A stretch of DNA of 64,000 nucleotides from Mermis nigrescens. Taxonomy: Eukaryota; Nematoda; Enoplea; Mermithida; Mermithidae. The translations under genes were made by a program, and so were the position numbers. The stretch lies in contig JAVLUZ010000192.1 in the NCBI GenBank assembly GCA_036768485.1, positions 62,001 to 126,000 on the forward strand, in the 5' to 3' direction. Within the stretch, counting starts at the first letter, position 1. Each line of letters starts with the position of its first letter. The notes under the pieces are model-generated. The model searched no databases. It worked only from the letters and a program-made list of their open reading frames with translations, and was not told the DNA's origin. Shown one piece after another: positions 33,618 through 43,559 of the stretch.

Positions 33618-33785
33618 CTAAAAAATGACCATTTTGATAGCGCTATCCATCGGCATCGATAAAATTGCGAAAAAACAAAAAACATTCAAAAATTGAATTC
33701 TGGGGGAGGGTATTTTGGATTCTCAAGGGGGGCGGGGGTGCATACCGTCCCTAAGCCCCCCCTGCCGACCTGTGCGCCTATGGTG
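33618..33785 (+). mobile_element. 5'-truncated MITE-A abutting an importin-alpha exon
   Basis: Family order is retained from ATGACCATTTTGATAGCG (cf. ACACCATTTTTCGACG) through CACTATCCAT, TTGAATTCTGGGGG and GGGTGCATACC to CTGTGCGCCTATG. The first third of the element is missing. Read on the minus strand its T-rich end forms the polypyrimidine tract and AG of the exon at 33429-33617. Confidence 0.65.
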
Positions 33786-33884
33786 CGTATCTCACTTCGC
33801 AAGGGAATCGGGATAAGGCCGACTTGTAGCGGGAGATCTCTCTAACTGTACACGCGCATAAACATACGTTATTTTGCCAACTAT

Positions 33885-34300
33885 GTGCCATAGGTGCACA
33901 AGGTGAGGGTCGGCAGGGGTTGAAATGCCAAAAATCTAAAAACAGTAAATTTAACGTTCACGATTTTTTTGCTGTTTTAATGATCAAAATGGTCAAAATA
34001 GCCTATAAAACGTTTTTTCGTGTCAATAACACATTTTAAAAGCATTTTTAGTCCATTTTGACTGCATTATATCACTTTTAACACTAAAAAATGCAAAAAC
34101 TTATCAATTTTGGGCGCTTTTTGAGTAAAAAGTACTAATCTGGCGCGAAGCGCCGGAAAAATTTTGACATTTTTACTGATTTTGATGTCAAAAATGACGC
34201 AGAGCAAGACCTGTTTGCTCAAAATCGCCGGACAGTACCGGTCTAGCTGACCCTCAGGGAGTAATACCCCCTCACCCCCTATGTGCATGTGTGCTATGTG
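33885..34300 (+). mobile_element. MITE-F copy
   Basis: Begins near GCACAAGGTGAGGGTCGGC and ends GAGTAATACCCCCTCACCCC then ATGTGCATG. The interior has GTCCATTTTGACTGCATTAT, CAAAATCGCCGGACAGTACC and the motif GGCGCGAAGCGCC (34142-34154). Opposite-orientation copies are at 40125 and 49165. Borders approximate. Confidence 0.65.
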
Positions 34301-34485
34301 CGCAGGGCGAATGGCATCGCTTCAATATGCCTTGCCAGCTGCCAACGTTGCAAAACAACGAGCGTTAGGCGAAGCACAAATGAGATTCGCATTAAGATGA
34401 ACTGATTTGCGCAAACGCTTAACATGCCAGCCATTTCTTAGGCGGTCATGTTTTAGGACATTAATCGGAAGAATGACAAGGTGAG

Positions 34486-34627
34486 CAGGCACGTATCTCT
34501 GGGGGAATGTAGGGGGTTCGGACCACCCCAAAATACAGGAAAATCGGACTTTTTAAACGTTATTTTGAGTTATTTTTGGCTTTTTTGGGCCTAATCCCCC
34601 AAAATAGGACGGCCAGCTACGTGCCTA
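34486..34627 (+). mobile_element. MITE-D copy (hAT-like)
   Basis: 142 bp. Starts CAGGCACGTATCTCTGGGGG and ends CGGCCAGCTACGTGCCTA. Identical 8-bp flanks AAGGTGAG (34478-34485 and 34628-34635). YAGG.. ends plus 8-bp duplication fit the hAT superfamily. Confidence 0.9.
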
Positions 34628-34876
34628 AAGGTGAGTTCTTTAGTTTTTTAGTTTGTGCGATACTCCGCCTTTGCGTTCGGTCCAACATAATTTCAAATTA
34701 AAGCACCAATATTAAAATAAAGGACAATGCGCTACAACGTTCTATATTATAACGCGCGCCAAGAGCAAGGCGCAGGAATGTTCTCCATTTACACGTTGTC
34801 ACATCATCAAAGAAAGTGATATTCGCAAGTATGATTAGCATGTGGAAAGATGTTTAATCATCCATCATGTTACTAT

Positions 34877-35292
34877 CATACATGCACTTCATGGGAATTC
34901 AGGGGGTGAGGGTTGAAATTTTTGAGCGCCCTTTTTGGACCAAAAAATGGTGGGTGTACGCGTCAGAAACATCGTTTTTCGACGTTTCTGACGATGCGCA
35001 ATCTTTCCAGAGCATAAAAACATAGCAAACTTCGAAAAAAATCAAAAAAGTTGAGGAAATTGAACAAAGCATAGTCAAAAAATGAGCATATGGCCCGAAA
35101 ATTTGTCGCTCCTGAGCAAATAGACAGCTAAAGACGCTTAGAAAAAGCCCCATTCTTTCGAATTTTATTAAAAATTTGTGGAAACTTTCGAAAAATCGCG
35201 AATTCTGGAAGGAGAACGAAAAAATTTTCATGGGAAAGGTGAAAACTTTTGTTAAAAGGTGAAACCCCCGAACTCCCCCAAGATCATGTATG
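34877..35292 (+). mobile_element. MITE-B copy
   Basis: 416 bp. Starts CATACATGCACTTCATGGG and ends CAAGATCATGTATG (inverted CATACATG). Flanks GTTACTAT and GTTATCAT (6/8). The interior has CGTTTCTGACGATGCGCA, TTTCCAGAGCATAAAAACAT, TTGAACAAAGCATAGTC and AATAGACAGCTAAA. Confidence 0.82.
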
Positions 35293-35300
35293 GTTATCAT

Positions 35301-35884
35301 AGTCATACAAAGGTACTTAAAGGATAATTTATCGTAACCTTATCGATGCCCGCGCATATTATGCATTCATAACCACATGACTCACATTAACAGCCAAAAT
35401 TTAGTATCATATTTAAAATGTGGAAATACGAGAGTCAAGAAGACGCCAGAAACCAGACAGCGTTGACAAATAAGATATAATTATTATTAAATATTTGTTC
35501 TTTGATCCCACGAATGTCCGTAAAGATGAAAACAAATGAGCCATAGCTCAGCTAAATTAGCCGAGTAAATAAAAAAATATCTACTAAATGACCTTAGATT
35601 GTAAAATTATGATTGAAGTCGTACATAATATTATGACCCGACCCGGATTACCGGATAATTGACAAAAAATATGAATCATTAACTTTGAAGAAGACAAACT
35701 GAAGGTCAAGTGACCAATATAAGCACAGCACAAGCCACAGTATAAAACCCCAGCAAGCGAATACGTTTCTTCTCGCTTCTGGCATTCTTATTTTTAGCTA
35801 ATCGCTCGTTTCGAACCGTGCGAGTTCGCGTTTTAACATTGTTTCTGAAGAGCTCAATAAGTCGTTTAATGATTAATAAAGGTA
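35301..35884. other. Intronic stretch without exon
   Basis: Part of the 4.6-kb intron between the 38176 and 33429 exons. Nothing recognised. Confidence 0.35.
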
Positions 35885-36355
35885 CTGTACACTTCTCGCC
35901 ACGAAATTTGAACAATAAAGAACTGAGTTTATTTAGGAACGCTATTTCACGACCTAATCGCTAGAGACCTAGAGCATATTCTGACTCGCTTTCGCGACCT
36001 ACATAAACAGCGCGAAGCGCCGGTTAGTTTTAAGAAAACGCGACCTTAATGCATAGGCCAGACCGTATACGACTCAGCGCGCGTAGAGCGCATTAATATT
36101 GATTATACTCGTGCAATTCATACGACGCATATGATATTGTGTACATAATGCGCACTCGCGCGCTATCATGACGCGTCTATTTAAGGACGCGCGCTAAGTC
36201 GTAAACGGTCCAACCTACATAAGCGTTTTAGTATCGTTAAGTAAGAGATGTCAGGATAATTTTTAGGTCTCCGACGATTAGGTTGTGAAAAAGCGTTCCT
36301 AAATAAACTCAATCAGTCCTTTATTTTCAAATTTTGTGGCGAGAATGTATTACCG
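35885..36355. mobile_element. Foldback (long inverted repeat) element
   Basis: The left arm (CTTCTCGCCAC.AAATTTGAA, AGTTTATTTAGGAACGCT, TTTCAC.ACCTAATCG; about 35891-35962) is the inverse of the right arm (about 36280-36352). Nearer the centre GACCGTATACGACT..AGCGCGCGT pairs with ACGCGCGCTAAGTCGTAAACGGTC. The whole unit can fold into one long interrupted hairpin. The 69-codon minus frame at 35706-35915 only partly overlaps it and is not supported. Confidence 0.7.
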
Positions 36356-37675
36356 CGTTATTGAACTCGCAATCTTTTATTTCTTTGTAAATTTCTGCGT
36401 TTGTTTTCAAAATTAAACTTATTGTCAAAGAATGCAAGGGTTCACGATATATTTTTGAATAGAAATTCAAATAGAAAAAAGAGCGGCATAACTCATACCT
36501 ACATAGCTTCGTGACAACCTGTTTAGAATACTACTCGTATTTTAGATCCCCACCCAGAGTCCTTTTTACCGAATAAAAAAATCCACAGAATTTTCAGCCC
36601 GATCCTACGCATATTTTCTTCTCAAACTAATCCCAAAAATAGCAAAAATGTATTTAGTCCAGATATGGAGGAAAATGTATACAACAAATAACAGCCTGGC
36701 GGAGCAAAGCGCGCAAATGAACCGACAAATTTTATTACTCGCGTGCACATGGGGCTCGTGCAAAAAACTTCTGGGGTAGACTAATATCAAAAATCAAATT
36801 GTTTACATATATTTTTTAGACTAAACATTCGATGCTTCGCAAATCGATTGCATATTTGCGCGGACAAGATGACGATCAATCGATTCGCTAGATATGTAAG
36901 TATAACAAGCGACTTTGATGCGCTCCGATAATTTGGTCTTGCATTTTGTGCGGACGTGTAAAGTCAATCGGGTGTAAATAAAAGATTTTGGGCGAATCGA
37001 GCGTAATAAATTAGCACTGCGTGGCTAGCATGCGCGCATAATTACACTCGTCAATAAATGGCATGCTCTTAGCTCGAGCGTTATGCTTTACACCAAAATT
37101 CCTGAAGGAAAGCATCGATTATGATGAGAACGCATGCAGCACCGAGAATGCGTCAAAACCTTCCAAAAGCAAACAAGCGCAAGTTGGAACTGTCGGCATT
37201 ATATTGTTGCTTTAAAGCGCAACAAACCTTCAAAAGCTATTACCTTTAAAGTGTTCGCACTGCAACAAGTCGCACTTATCACTTGTCTACCAACTAGCTA
37301 ATGTCTGAATTAATAGTGATACAAATATTAGGAAAAGCGCCCTCGTCGAATTTCGTCAAAATACGTGTAAATTTCGATTCAAGTTTTATATAGTGTGAAC
37401 CAGTTTACTCTGCAATACAATGTACCAACCGATTGACTACAACTAACTGATTATTCAAGTTTGAACTAGCAGCGTGATAGACTAACGAAGGATCGCTTCG
37501 TATGCGTTATGTCTCAAATGGTGTAAACTACGTTTCGACTTCATATTACGTTTTGAACTGGTTTACACAGAATACAATAAAATCGATCACGTGAGTAAGT
37601 GATTTTTACATGTCTAAAGTACGAAAGATAATGACAAAAACCACCCTCGTAAGCACGATGACACAAAGTGTAAAC
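36356..37675. other. Intronic stretch without exon
   Basis: AT-rich, with CGATTCG/GCGCA words; no repeat family or exon recognised. Confidence 0.35.
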
Positions 37676-38125
37676 CATACATGCACAGCATGGGAATTCT
37701 GGGGGAAGGGGTTGAAATTAAAAAGTGTCGCCTTTTTTGGGTCCAGAAATGGTAGGTACGCGTCAAAAACATCGTATTTCAGCGTTTCTCACGATGCTAT
37801 ATCTTTCGAGAGCATAAAAACATGAAAATTTTGAAAAAAATCAAAAAAGTCGGAACAAATTGAACAAAATATAGTCAAAACATGAGTATAATTGGTCGAA
37901 GCGCCGAAAATTAGTCACTTTTGAGCCGATAGCTAAAAACGCTTAGAATGCATCTTTTCTATAAATTTTTAAACAAAATTTGAGTAACTTTCAAAAAATC
38001 GCCAATTCTAAGGGAGGGGGTGAAAATATTTTTGCGGGGATGAAATTTTTCTGGGGGAAGGGGTTGTTTTTTTGAATATTTTTTCTGGGGGGGGCTTTTT
38101 TGTTTGAAAATATGTTTCATGTATG
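37676..38125 (+). mobile_element. MITE-B copy next to an importin-alpha exon
   Basis: 450 bp. Starts CATACATGCACAGCATGGG and ends GTTTCATGTATG. Identical 8-bp flanks GTGTAAAC (37668-37675 and 38126-38133). It ends 50 bp from the exon at 38176. The motif GGCGCGAAGCGCC is degraded here (GGTCGAAGCGCCG). Confidence 0.92.
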
Positions 38126-38175
38126 GTGTAAACCACGACACGAGTCAAAAATTTTGTAAACAGATTGCACTATAC

Positions 38176-38355
38176 CTTCTTAAGGACTTCCAGAACGACG
38201 GGAATCAAATTGGCGTCAAATATAGCTTTGATTTGAGCGTGATTTCCAGCGGCGATATTTGACAGCAGCCACATGGCTTCTTTGATAATTAAGCTTTTTT
38301 CGCTGCGAATTATAGCCGGCAAAATCGAAGTCAAAACACCACTATCCACGACTAC
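38176..38355 (-). CDS. Importin-alpha exon, ARM 7 region
   Basis: 60 codons, phase 0 at both ends: acceptor ATTTTATTGCAG, donor GTATAG. Encodes VVVDSGVLTSILPAI then KEAMWLLSNIAAGN, with the W..N pair that lines the NLS groove, and ends PVVLEVLKK. An in-frame stop right after the donor confirms splicing here. Joins the 40950 exon (GNDMQTQ|VVVDSG) as in other importin-alpha proteins. Confidence 0.92.
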
Positions 38356-38472
38356 CTGCAATAAAATGATAAATAATAAATATGTAAATAATAATAAACA
38401 AAAATAAATTAAATAACTATAAATACAGGAACCAAGCAAAAAACGAAAAGTAAACAAATAAAATAATGAATA

Positions 38473-38969
38473 CAGTGCTCGCCATGAACCATGACGCACT
38501 ATAATCGTCAAATTTATATTAGATGATGCATCGCGAGCGTCGCGTTTCGTCTATAATGCGCTATCATCTCTTTTTTATTATTATAGGAAATTTATCTGTA
38601 TCATGCCGTTAATCTGGCGATGCGGACGGCTCAATTTAGCTATTAATAGCGCCAACAAGAAGGAAGCGCACATGTGAATGCCGGTAGCGCGCACGTGCCT
38701 GAATATAGAACGGCATTCATGTGCGCGCACTCGCCTAAATATAGAACAGCATTCACGTCCGCTTCCGCATTCGCGTGTTCCTCTTGTTGGTGCTATTATA
38801 AGCTAAATTGCGCTGTCCGCATCGCCAGATTAACGGCATGATACAGATAAATATCCTATAATAATAAAAAAGAGATGATAGCGCATTATAGACGAAACGC
38901 GGCGCTCGCGACGCATCATCTAATATAAATCTGATGATTATAGTGCGTCATGTTTCATGGCGAGCACTG
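38473..38969. mobile_element. Tc1-like hairpin MITE, copy T2
   Basis: 497 bp between TA dinucleotides. Ends CAGTGCTCGCCATGAAC and TTTCATGGCGAGCACTG, with the long inverted arms of T1 and a central GCGCGCACGTG/ATTCACGTCCGC region in a different arrangement. It lies 117 bp upstream of the exon at 38176-38355. Confidence 0.92.
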
Positions 38970-39147
38970 TAAGTATGTAAAGGAAAAACAAATTGACAAG
39001 TTAGCGAAGCAAAAATATAAGAGACGCGTTCAGATTAAATAATTTATTAACCATGCAAATGAATAAATAAAATATTAACTTAACATAATGTAAGACAGAT
39101 AATCAATTATGAGAACGTAAATATTACTGGTTAGAAAAGGGGATTTA

Positions 39148-39283
39148 CAGGCACCTAGCTGACCGTCCTATATTGGGGGGACCAACACCAGTTTTGGGAG
39201 GACTGAGCTCAAAAAATCCAAAACTAGCACAAAATAACGTTCCGGACCCCCCCCGCCCATTGCCTACCAGAGCTACGTGCCTG
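39148..39283 (-). mobile_element. MITE-D copy (hAT-like)
   Basis: 136 bp. Starts CAGGCACCTAGCTGACCG and ends GAGCTACGTGCCTG. Identical 8-bp flanks GGGATTTA (39140-39147 and 39284-39291). Confidence 0.92.
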
Positions 39284-39454
39284 GGGATTTATCAGAACGA
39301 TCTAAAATGAGCCTTAAATTTGGCCGATTTCGACCACACGATCATATTTTGAGACGTTTTTGTCATTATTAGCCGCAAAGTCAAGGTCATCATTCGGCTA
39401 CAGATGCACAAGGTCAGGTTGGCCAGGGAGGGGTAAAATCGAGATTTCGGGGTC

Positions 39455-39535
39455 AGAGACGCACATGCCAACATGGGAATTCCGGGAGGGGTGAAATCAT
39501 AAAGTGCCTTTTTTGGGTCCAAAAAATGTATACAG
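39455..39535 (+). mobile_element. MITE-B 5' fragment
   Basis: GCACATGCCAACATGGGAAT, GGGTGAAATCATAAAGTGCC and TTTTTTGGGTCCAAAAAATG match the first 80 bp of MITE-B; the rest is missing. Confidence 0.6.
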
Positions 39536-39939
39536 TACAGGCCTAATTGATTTAATAATTCATTTAGTTATAAAGAAAGTACTAGGCCGCGTCATACGTT
39601 TATTTATAGATCAAATACAGTTCTAAACGCCCAAAAGTAACATTGAACGATTTATTTCCGCATTTCAATTGAGCCGCGTAGCATCAACGAAATCAACAAT
39701 ACCTCCTAGGCCACGATTTCAATTAATTATTTATTTTATATTTAAAAACTAAATTAGTTTTATCATGAATCCCCGAGTTTGTTTACTTTGACATATAAGC
39801 ATAACACGAAACGTCTAAATACGGGTTGAACCATTTGTGATAGCCTGGGCACGTACATATATCTCGCGAAATTTTACTTATGCATATAAATCATTGTCAG
39901 AGTCGGATATACGCGGCCCACAGGACATGACCCAGATGA
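39536..39939. other. Intronic stretch without exon
   Basis: Nothing recognised. Confidence 0.3.
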
Positions 39940-40115
39940 TGCGCAGCATGGCCGATCTAGGGAGGGTGAGCCGGTCTGGGCGAGTAAAAAACTGAGCTTT
40001 TTCGAACCAAAATAACCTTAAAAACTGGTATATAAGCACTAAATAGCGTTCAAAGTATATTAACGCGTTCTTTTCAATTTGAAGCACTTTTTGAGGAAAT
40101 TTTCAATTTTCACCC
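39940..40115 (+). mobile_element. MITE-C 5' fragment
   Basis: GATGCGCAGCATGGCCGATC, GAGCCGGTCTGGGCGAGT, GTATATAAGCACTAAATAGC and TTTGAAGCACTTTTTGAGG follow MITE-C order; the 3' end is replaced by a MITE-F copy. Confidence 0.6.
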
Positions 40116-40124
40116 CTTTTCCGC

Positions 40125-40600
40125 ACATATGCACATGAAGGGGGGGGTGAGGGGGTATTACCCTTTGAAGGGTTAGCAGCGGACAGGTATATAGTGTCCG
40201 AAGATTCAAAAGCAGTAAAAAAAGTCAAAATTATTTCGGTGTCGCTGGATTAGTATTTTTTATGTACTTTTTAATCAAAAGGCGCGCGAACATTGATCAA
40301 TTTTTGAATTTTTTAGTATTAAAAGTGATATAATGCGGTCAAAACGGACTAAAAACGCTTTAAAAACGCGATATTACCACGAAAAACCTTTTATAGGCTA
40401 TTTCCACCATTTTGATCGTTTACACAGCAAAAATTCGTGCTGTTTTGGATTTTCGGGATTTAATCACCCTTGCTGCGACCCTCGTTTGTGTTTGGTGTTT
40501 GGCCTTCATTTTGCCTCGTTTTCTCCAAAAATTTTCCGTTTTTCCTTGTTAGGGGCCTGAAACCCCAACCCCCACTCCCCCCACGTGAACGTCTGATCAC
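40125..40600 (-). mobile_element. MITE-F copy
   Basis: GCACATGAAGGGGG, GGGGGTATTACCCTTTGAAG, GACAGGTATATAGTGTCCG and AAGTGATATAATGCGGTC are the reverse of 33885-34300. The 3' side ends near CCCCCACGTGAACGTCTG. Borders approximate. Confidence 0.6.
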
Positions 40601-40736
40601 GAGCCCAAATTTTGGTACAAAATAGGAGTTTTGTTTTTGGACAAGATGGCCGTTTAGATGGAAGGCGAAATCCAAAATATTTCGATACAAAATAGCGGAA
40701 AAGGTAAAAAAATGTATGCAGTATTGGAAGTCTGAC

Positions 40737-40941
40737 CATAGGTGGGCGGCAACGAAATTCTCGGGGTTCAAAATTTTTCAACGTTTTTCATTCAGCACTA
40801 TCCATTAGCATCAAAAAATTGCGAAAAAAATGAAAAAAAATTCCAAAAATTGAATTCTGGGGAAAAATAGTGAAATTAAAAAAAAATTCTGGTTTCTCGG
40901 TGGGGGGTACACACCCCCGAACCCCCCCACGCCCAGCTGCG
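40737..40941 (+). mobile_element. MITE-A copy whose target duplication is a splice donor
   Basis: 205 bp. Starts CATAGGTGGGCGGCAACG and ends CGCCCAGCTGCG. Identical 8-bp flanks AGTCTGAC at 40729-40736 and 40942-40949. Read on the gene's strand the 40942-40949 copy is GTCAGACT, the donor of the exon at 40950-41141, so the element sits directly behind the donor. The other copy preserves a second, identical donor-like octamer. Confidence 0.93.
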
Positions 40942-40949
40942 AGTCTGAC

Positions 40950-41141
40950 CTGAGTTTGCATATCGTTTCCGGTGACGATGTTGCCCAAACAACGGAGAGC
41001 CGGTGCGATGTGAGAAATTTCGGTCGAATTCAACAGGGCCACCATGCGGGGCACTGCTCCTTGCTCGATAATTGGCTCAATTCTGTCCTCGGTCGAATCG
41101 GACAAATAAGCGATGGCCCAGCAAGCGTCCGTTACTACCGA
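40950..41141 (-). CDS. Importin-alpha exon, ARM 5-6 region
   Basis: 64 codons, phase 0 at both ends: acceptor CCTTTAAG at 41142-41143, donor GTCAGACT at 40949-40942. Encodes SVVTDACWAIAYLSD, then GAVPRMVALLNS and ALRCLGNIVTGNDMQTQ. DACWAIAYLSD and LGNIVTGND are highly characteristic of importin-alpha. An alternative acceptor (ATATTAG, further upstream) would not keep phase with the 48064 exon. The exon is sandwiched between a MITE-A (0 bp beyond its donor octamer) and a MITE-D (27 bp upstream). Confidence 0.93.
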
Positions 41142-41168
41142 CTTAAAGGAATGATTGTCTAATATTAT

Positions 41169-41335
41169 CAGGCCCATATCTCTGGGGGAATGGGGGGAGG
41201 TTCGGACCCCCCCCAATTCATAAAAATGAGAAAGATAGGACTGACGTTATTTTGTGCTATTTTTGGCCTTATTGGGCTTAGTACCCCCAAAATTGGTGTT
41301 GGTCCCCCAAAATATTCCGGCCAGCTACATGCCTG
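41169..41335 (+). mobile_element. MITE-D copy (hAT-like) just upstream of an exon
   Basis: 167 bp. Starts CAGGCCCATATCTCTGGGGG and ends CGGCCAGCTACATGCCTG. Flanks AATATTAT and AATTTTAT (7/8). The exon at 40950-41141 begins 27 bp away. Confidence 0.87.
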
Positions 41336-41380
41336 AATTTTATGAGATTATGCTATTGCCGAAATTAATGCAGTAACTAC

Positions 41381-41750
41381 CATACATGCACAGGATGGAA
41401 ATTCTGGGGGAATCCTAAAGTGCCTTTTTTGGGCCGAAAAAAATGGTGGGCAGGCGTCAAAAACATCGTTTTCTGACGCTTTCTGACGATGCCCATTCTT
41501 TCTAGAGCATAAAAACATCAAACAATTTAGAAAAAAGCGAATGAATTGAACAATATATAACTTAAAACACGAGTAAATGGCGCGAAGTACCGAAAATATG
41601 ACACTTTTGAGCAAACGGCTGAAAACGCTAAAAAAAGCACTTTTCCTACCGATTTTTGGGGATGTTTTAAAAACTTTCGAAAAATCGCATATTTTTCGTG
41701 CCATAATTTTGCCTCATTTTTCCCTCGAAAATTTCCCTTTTTTCTATACT
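41381..41750 (+). mobile_element. MITE-B copy, 3'-truncated
   Basis: Starts CATACATGCACAGGATGG after GTAACTAC. Interior words GACGCTTTCTGACGATGCCC, TCTAGAGCATAAAAACATC and GGCGCGAAGTACCG match the family. It is cut by or fused to a second copy at about 41756. Confidence 0.75.
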
Positions 41751-41755
41751 GATAA

Positions 41756-42130
41756 CCATACTGCGCGGCATAGAAATGCTGGGAGGGATAATAAAGTGTC
41801 TGTTTTGAGTCCAGAATGGTAGGTACGCGTCAAAAACATCGTTTTCCAGCGTTTCTGACGATGCTCTATATTTCTAGAGCATAAAAACAAAAAAATTCCG
41901 GGAAAAAATCAAAAAATTCGAACAAATTGAACAAAATAGAGTCAAAACATGAGTATGGTGGCGCGAAGCGCCGAAAACTTGGCACTTTTGAGCAAATAGA
42001 TAGCTAAAAACGCTTAAAAAAGCGTGTTTTCCACAATTTTTTTGGGAACTTTTAAAAAATCGCCAATGCTGGGGGAGAAACAATTTTTCGAAAATTTGTC
42101 AACAACTGTGGGAAAGTGCCCACGGCCAAA
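41756..42130 (+). mobile_element. MITE-B copy, second in tandem
   Basis: CATACTGCGCGGCATAG, GGTACGCGTCAAAAACATCG, TCTGACGATGCTC, GTCAAAACATGAGTATG and GGCGCGAAGCGCC (41960-41972) follow MITE-B order. The 3' end is not well defined. Confidence 0.7.
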
Positions 42131-42429
42131 ATTTCCGGGGGTAAAGCGAGTTTCGTGTCAAATTTTGATATTTAATCCTTTGTACTTCTACCTTCGTGGA
42201 CTTTTGTAGACAAATTTGCATAATCAAATTAAAAAAACAAGGGTGACAGAATGACCTGTCGCCTGAAATATGTATACGAAATAATGGAAGAAAAGTGTCT
42301 TTGCGAATGAATTGACCCGTAAAATAAGTGTTTATCTGAAATTATACTATTAGACGTCATTTGACGTTTATTCACGGATACAAGCAATAGATTTTGGCCC
42401 AAATAGCCTTAGAGGGTATGCTTTTTAAA

Positions 42430-42826
42430 GTCTTGACATACGAGATAGCTTATAGTCGTCCTATTTTGGGAGGGACCAACACCAATTTTGAAGGGACCAA
42501 GCCCAAAAAGGCAAAAATAACGCAAAATAACGTTTGAAAAGTCCTATATTTCCCGATTTTTCTCAATTTTTGGGGGGTCCTGACCATACGTGGGCAACAA
42601 GAAAATTCTAGGGGGAATGCAAGATATTCTGAAGGTCAAAAAATGGCCTTTAAAATGGTATTATGGCGAAAACACCATTTTTCGACGTTTTTCATCGAGC
42701 ACTATCCATCGGCATCAAAAAATTGCGAAAAAAAACGAAAAAAATTTTCAAAAATTGAATTCTGGGGGGTTGCATCCCCACGCCCAGGTGTGGTCCGGCC
42801 CCCCCATTTACCACAGAGCTAAGTGC
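42430..42826 (-). mobile_element. MITE-D copy split by a MITE-A
   Basis: Left part TAGTCGTCCTATTTTGGG, GGACCAACACCAATTTTG and CAAAATAACGTTT. Right part, after the insert: CCCCCCATTTACCACAGAGC and TAAGTGCCTG. The ends are eroded but the order is that of reverse MITE-D. Confidence 0.75.
42585..42792 (+). mobile_element. MITE-A copy nested in MITE-D
   Basis: 208 bp. Starts CATACGTGGGCAACAAG and ends CACGCCCAGGTGTG. Flanks GTCCTGAC and GTCCGGCC each differ by one base from GTCCGGAC, which other MITE-D copies carry as a TTCGGACC/TCCGGACC-type palindrome. This is the P-element-like target sequence. Confidence 0.85.
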
Positions 42827-42863
42827 CTGCCTATAGTTCCAAGTGTGCACGTGCTGTCCAGAC

Positions 42864-43130
42864 CATAGATGCATAGCATGGCCGATCTGAGGGGGAGGGG
42901 GTCAGCGGGTCTTGAGGGAGGTGGGGGAGGTCAAGAATTTAGAATTTTTGGGCCAAAATAAACTGAAAAACTAGTATATATAAGCGCCGAGATAGTGTTA
43001 AAACACACACAATTCTTGTCGATTCAGAGCACTTTCGAAGGAACTTGTTTGATTTTCATCCATTTTTGGCCTTCATTCTGCGTCATCCCCCAAATTTAAT
43101 TTTTCCATTCTAGGGAGTCTAAGACTAGAC
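42864..43130 (+). mobile_element. MITE-C copy
   Basis: Starts CATAGATGCATAGCATGGCC after GTCCAGAC. Continues with GGGTCAGCGGGTCT, GGGCCAAAATAAACTG, TATAAGCGCCGAGATAG, TCGATTCAGAGCACTTTC and ATTCTAGGGAGTCT. The 3' border is unclear because an inverted copy follows. Confidence 0.75.
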
Positions 43131-43316
43131 ATGCAAGTGGGGGGAGGTTTTGGGGGTCTAGACTTTAGAATGGAAAAATGGACGATTTTGCGGAGAAAAA
43201 GAGGCAAAAATGAAGGCCAAAAACCAATTAAAATTGAAAATTTTCTCCAAAAGTGCTTCAAATAGACCAGAAACTGCGGCTGACCCGCCCAAGATTGACT
43301 ATGCTTTGCATCTATT
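43131..43316 (-). mobile_element. MITE-C copy, inverted, 3'-truncated
   Basis: Reverse order TAGAATGGAAAAATGG, AAAATGAAGGCCAAAAAC, AAGTGCTTCAAATAGACC, CTGACCCGCCCAAG and TATGCTTTGCATCTATT. It forms a head-to-head pair with the previous copy. Confidence 0.7.
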
Positions 43317-43324
43317 GTCTAGAC

Positions 43325-43536
43325 CGTAGGTGGACGGTATTTTTCAAAAGTAAAAAAATAGCCTTAAAAATGGTGGTGTGGCGAAAAAACACAATTATTA
43401 AACGTTTCTCATCGACCACTATCCATTTGCATCAAAAAATTGCGGAAAAAAACAGAAAAAAATTTCCAAAATTGAATTCTAGGGGGTATTGGTTTCTGGG
43501 GGCGCATACCCCCCAAACCCGACACGCCTAGGTGTG
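43325..43536 (+). mobile_element. MITE-A copy, third in a chain
   Basis: 212 bp. Starts CGTAGGTGGACGGTATTT after the palindrome GTCTAGAC and ends CACGCCTAGGTGTG. The right flank does not match the left well, so the target duplication is uncertain. Confidence 0.7.
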
Positions 43537-43559
43537 ATTCCGACCGAGCATGTGTGGGC

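Noticed and set aside
35706..35915. Basic 69-codon minus-strand frame
   Set aside because: Overlaps the edge of a foldback element, no homology or splice context.
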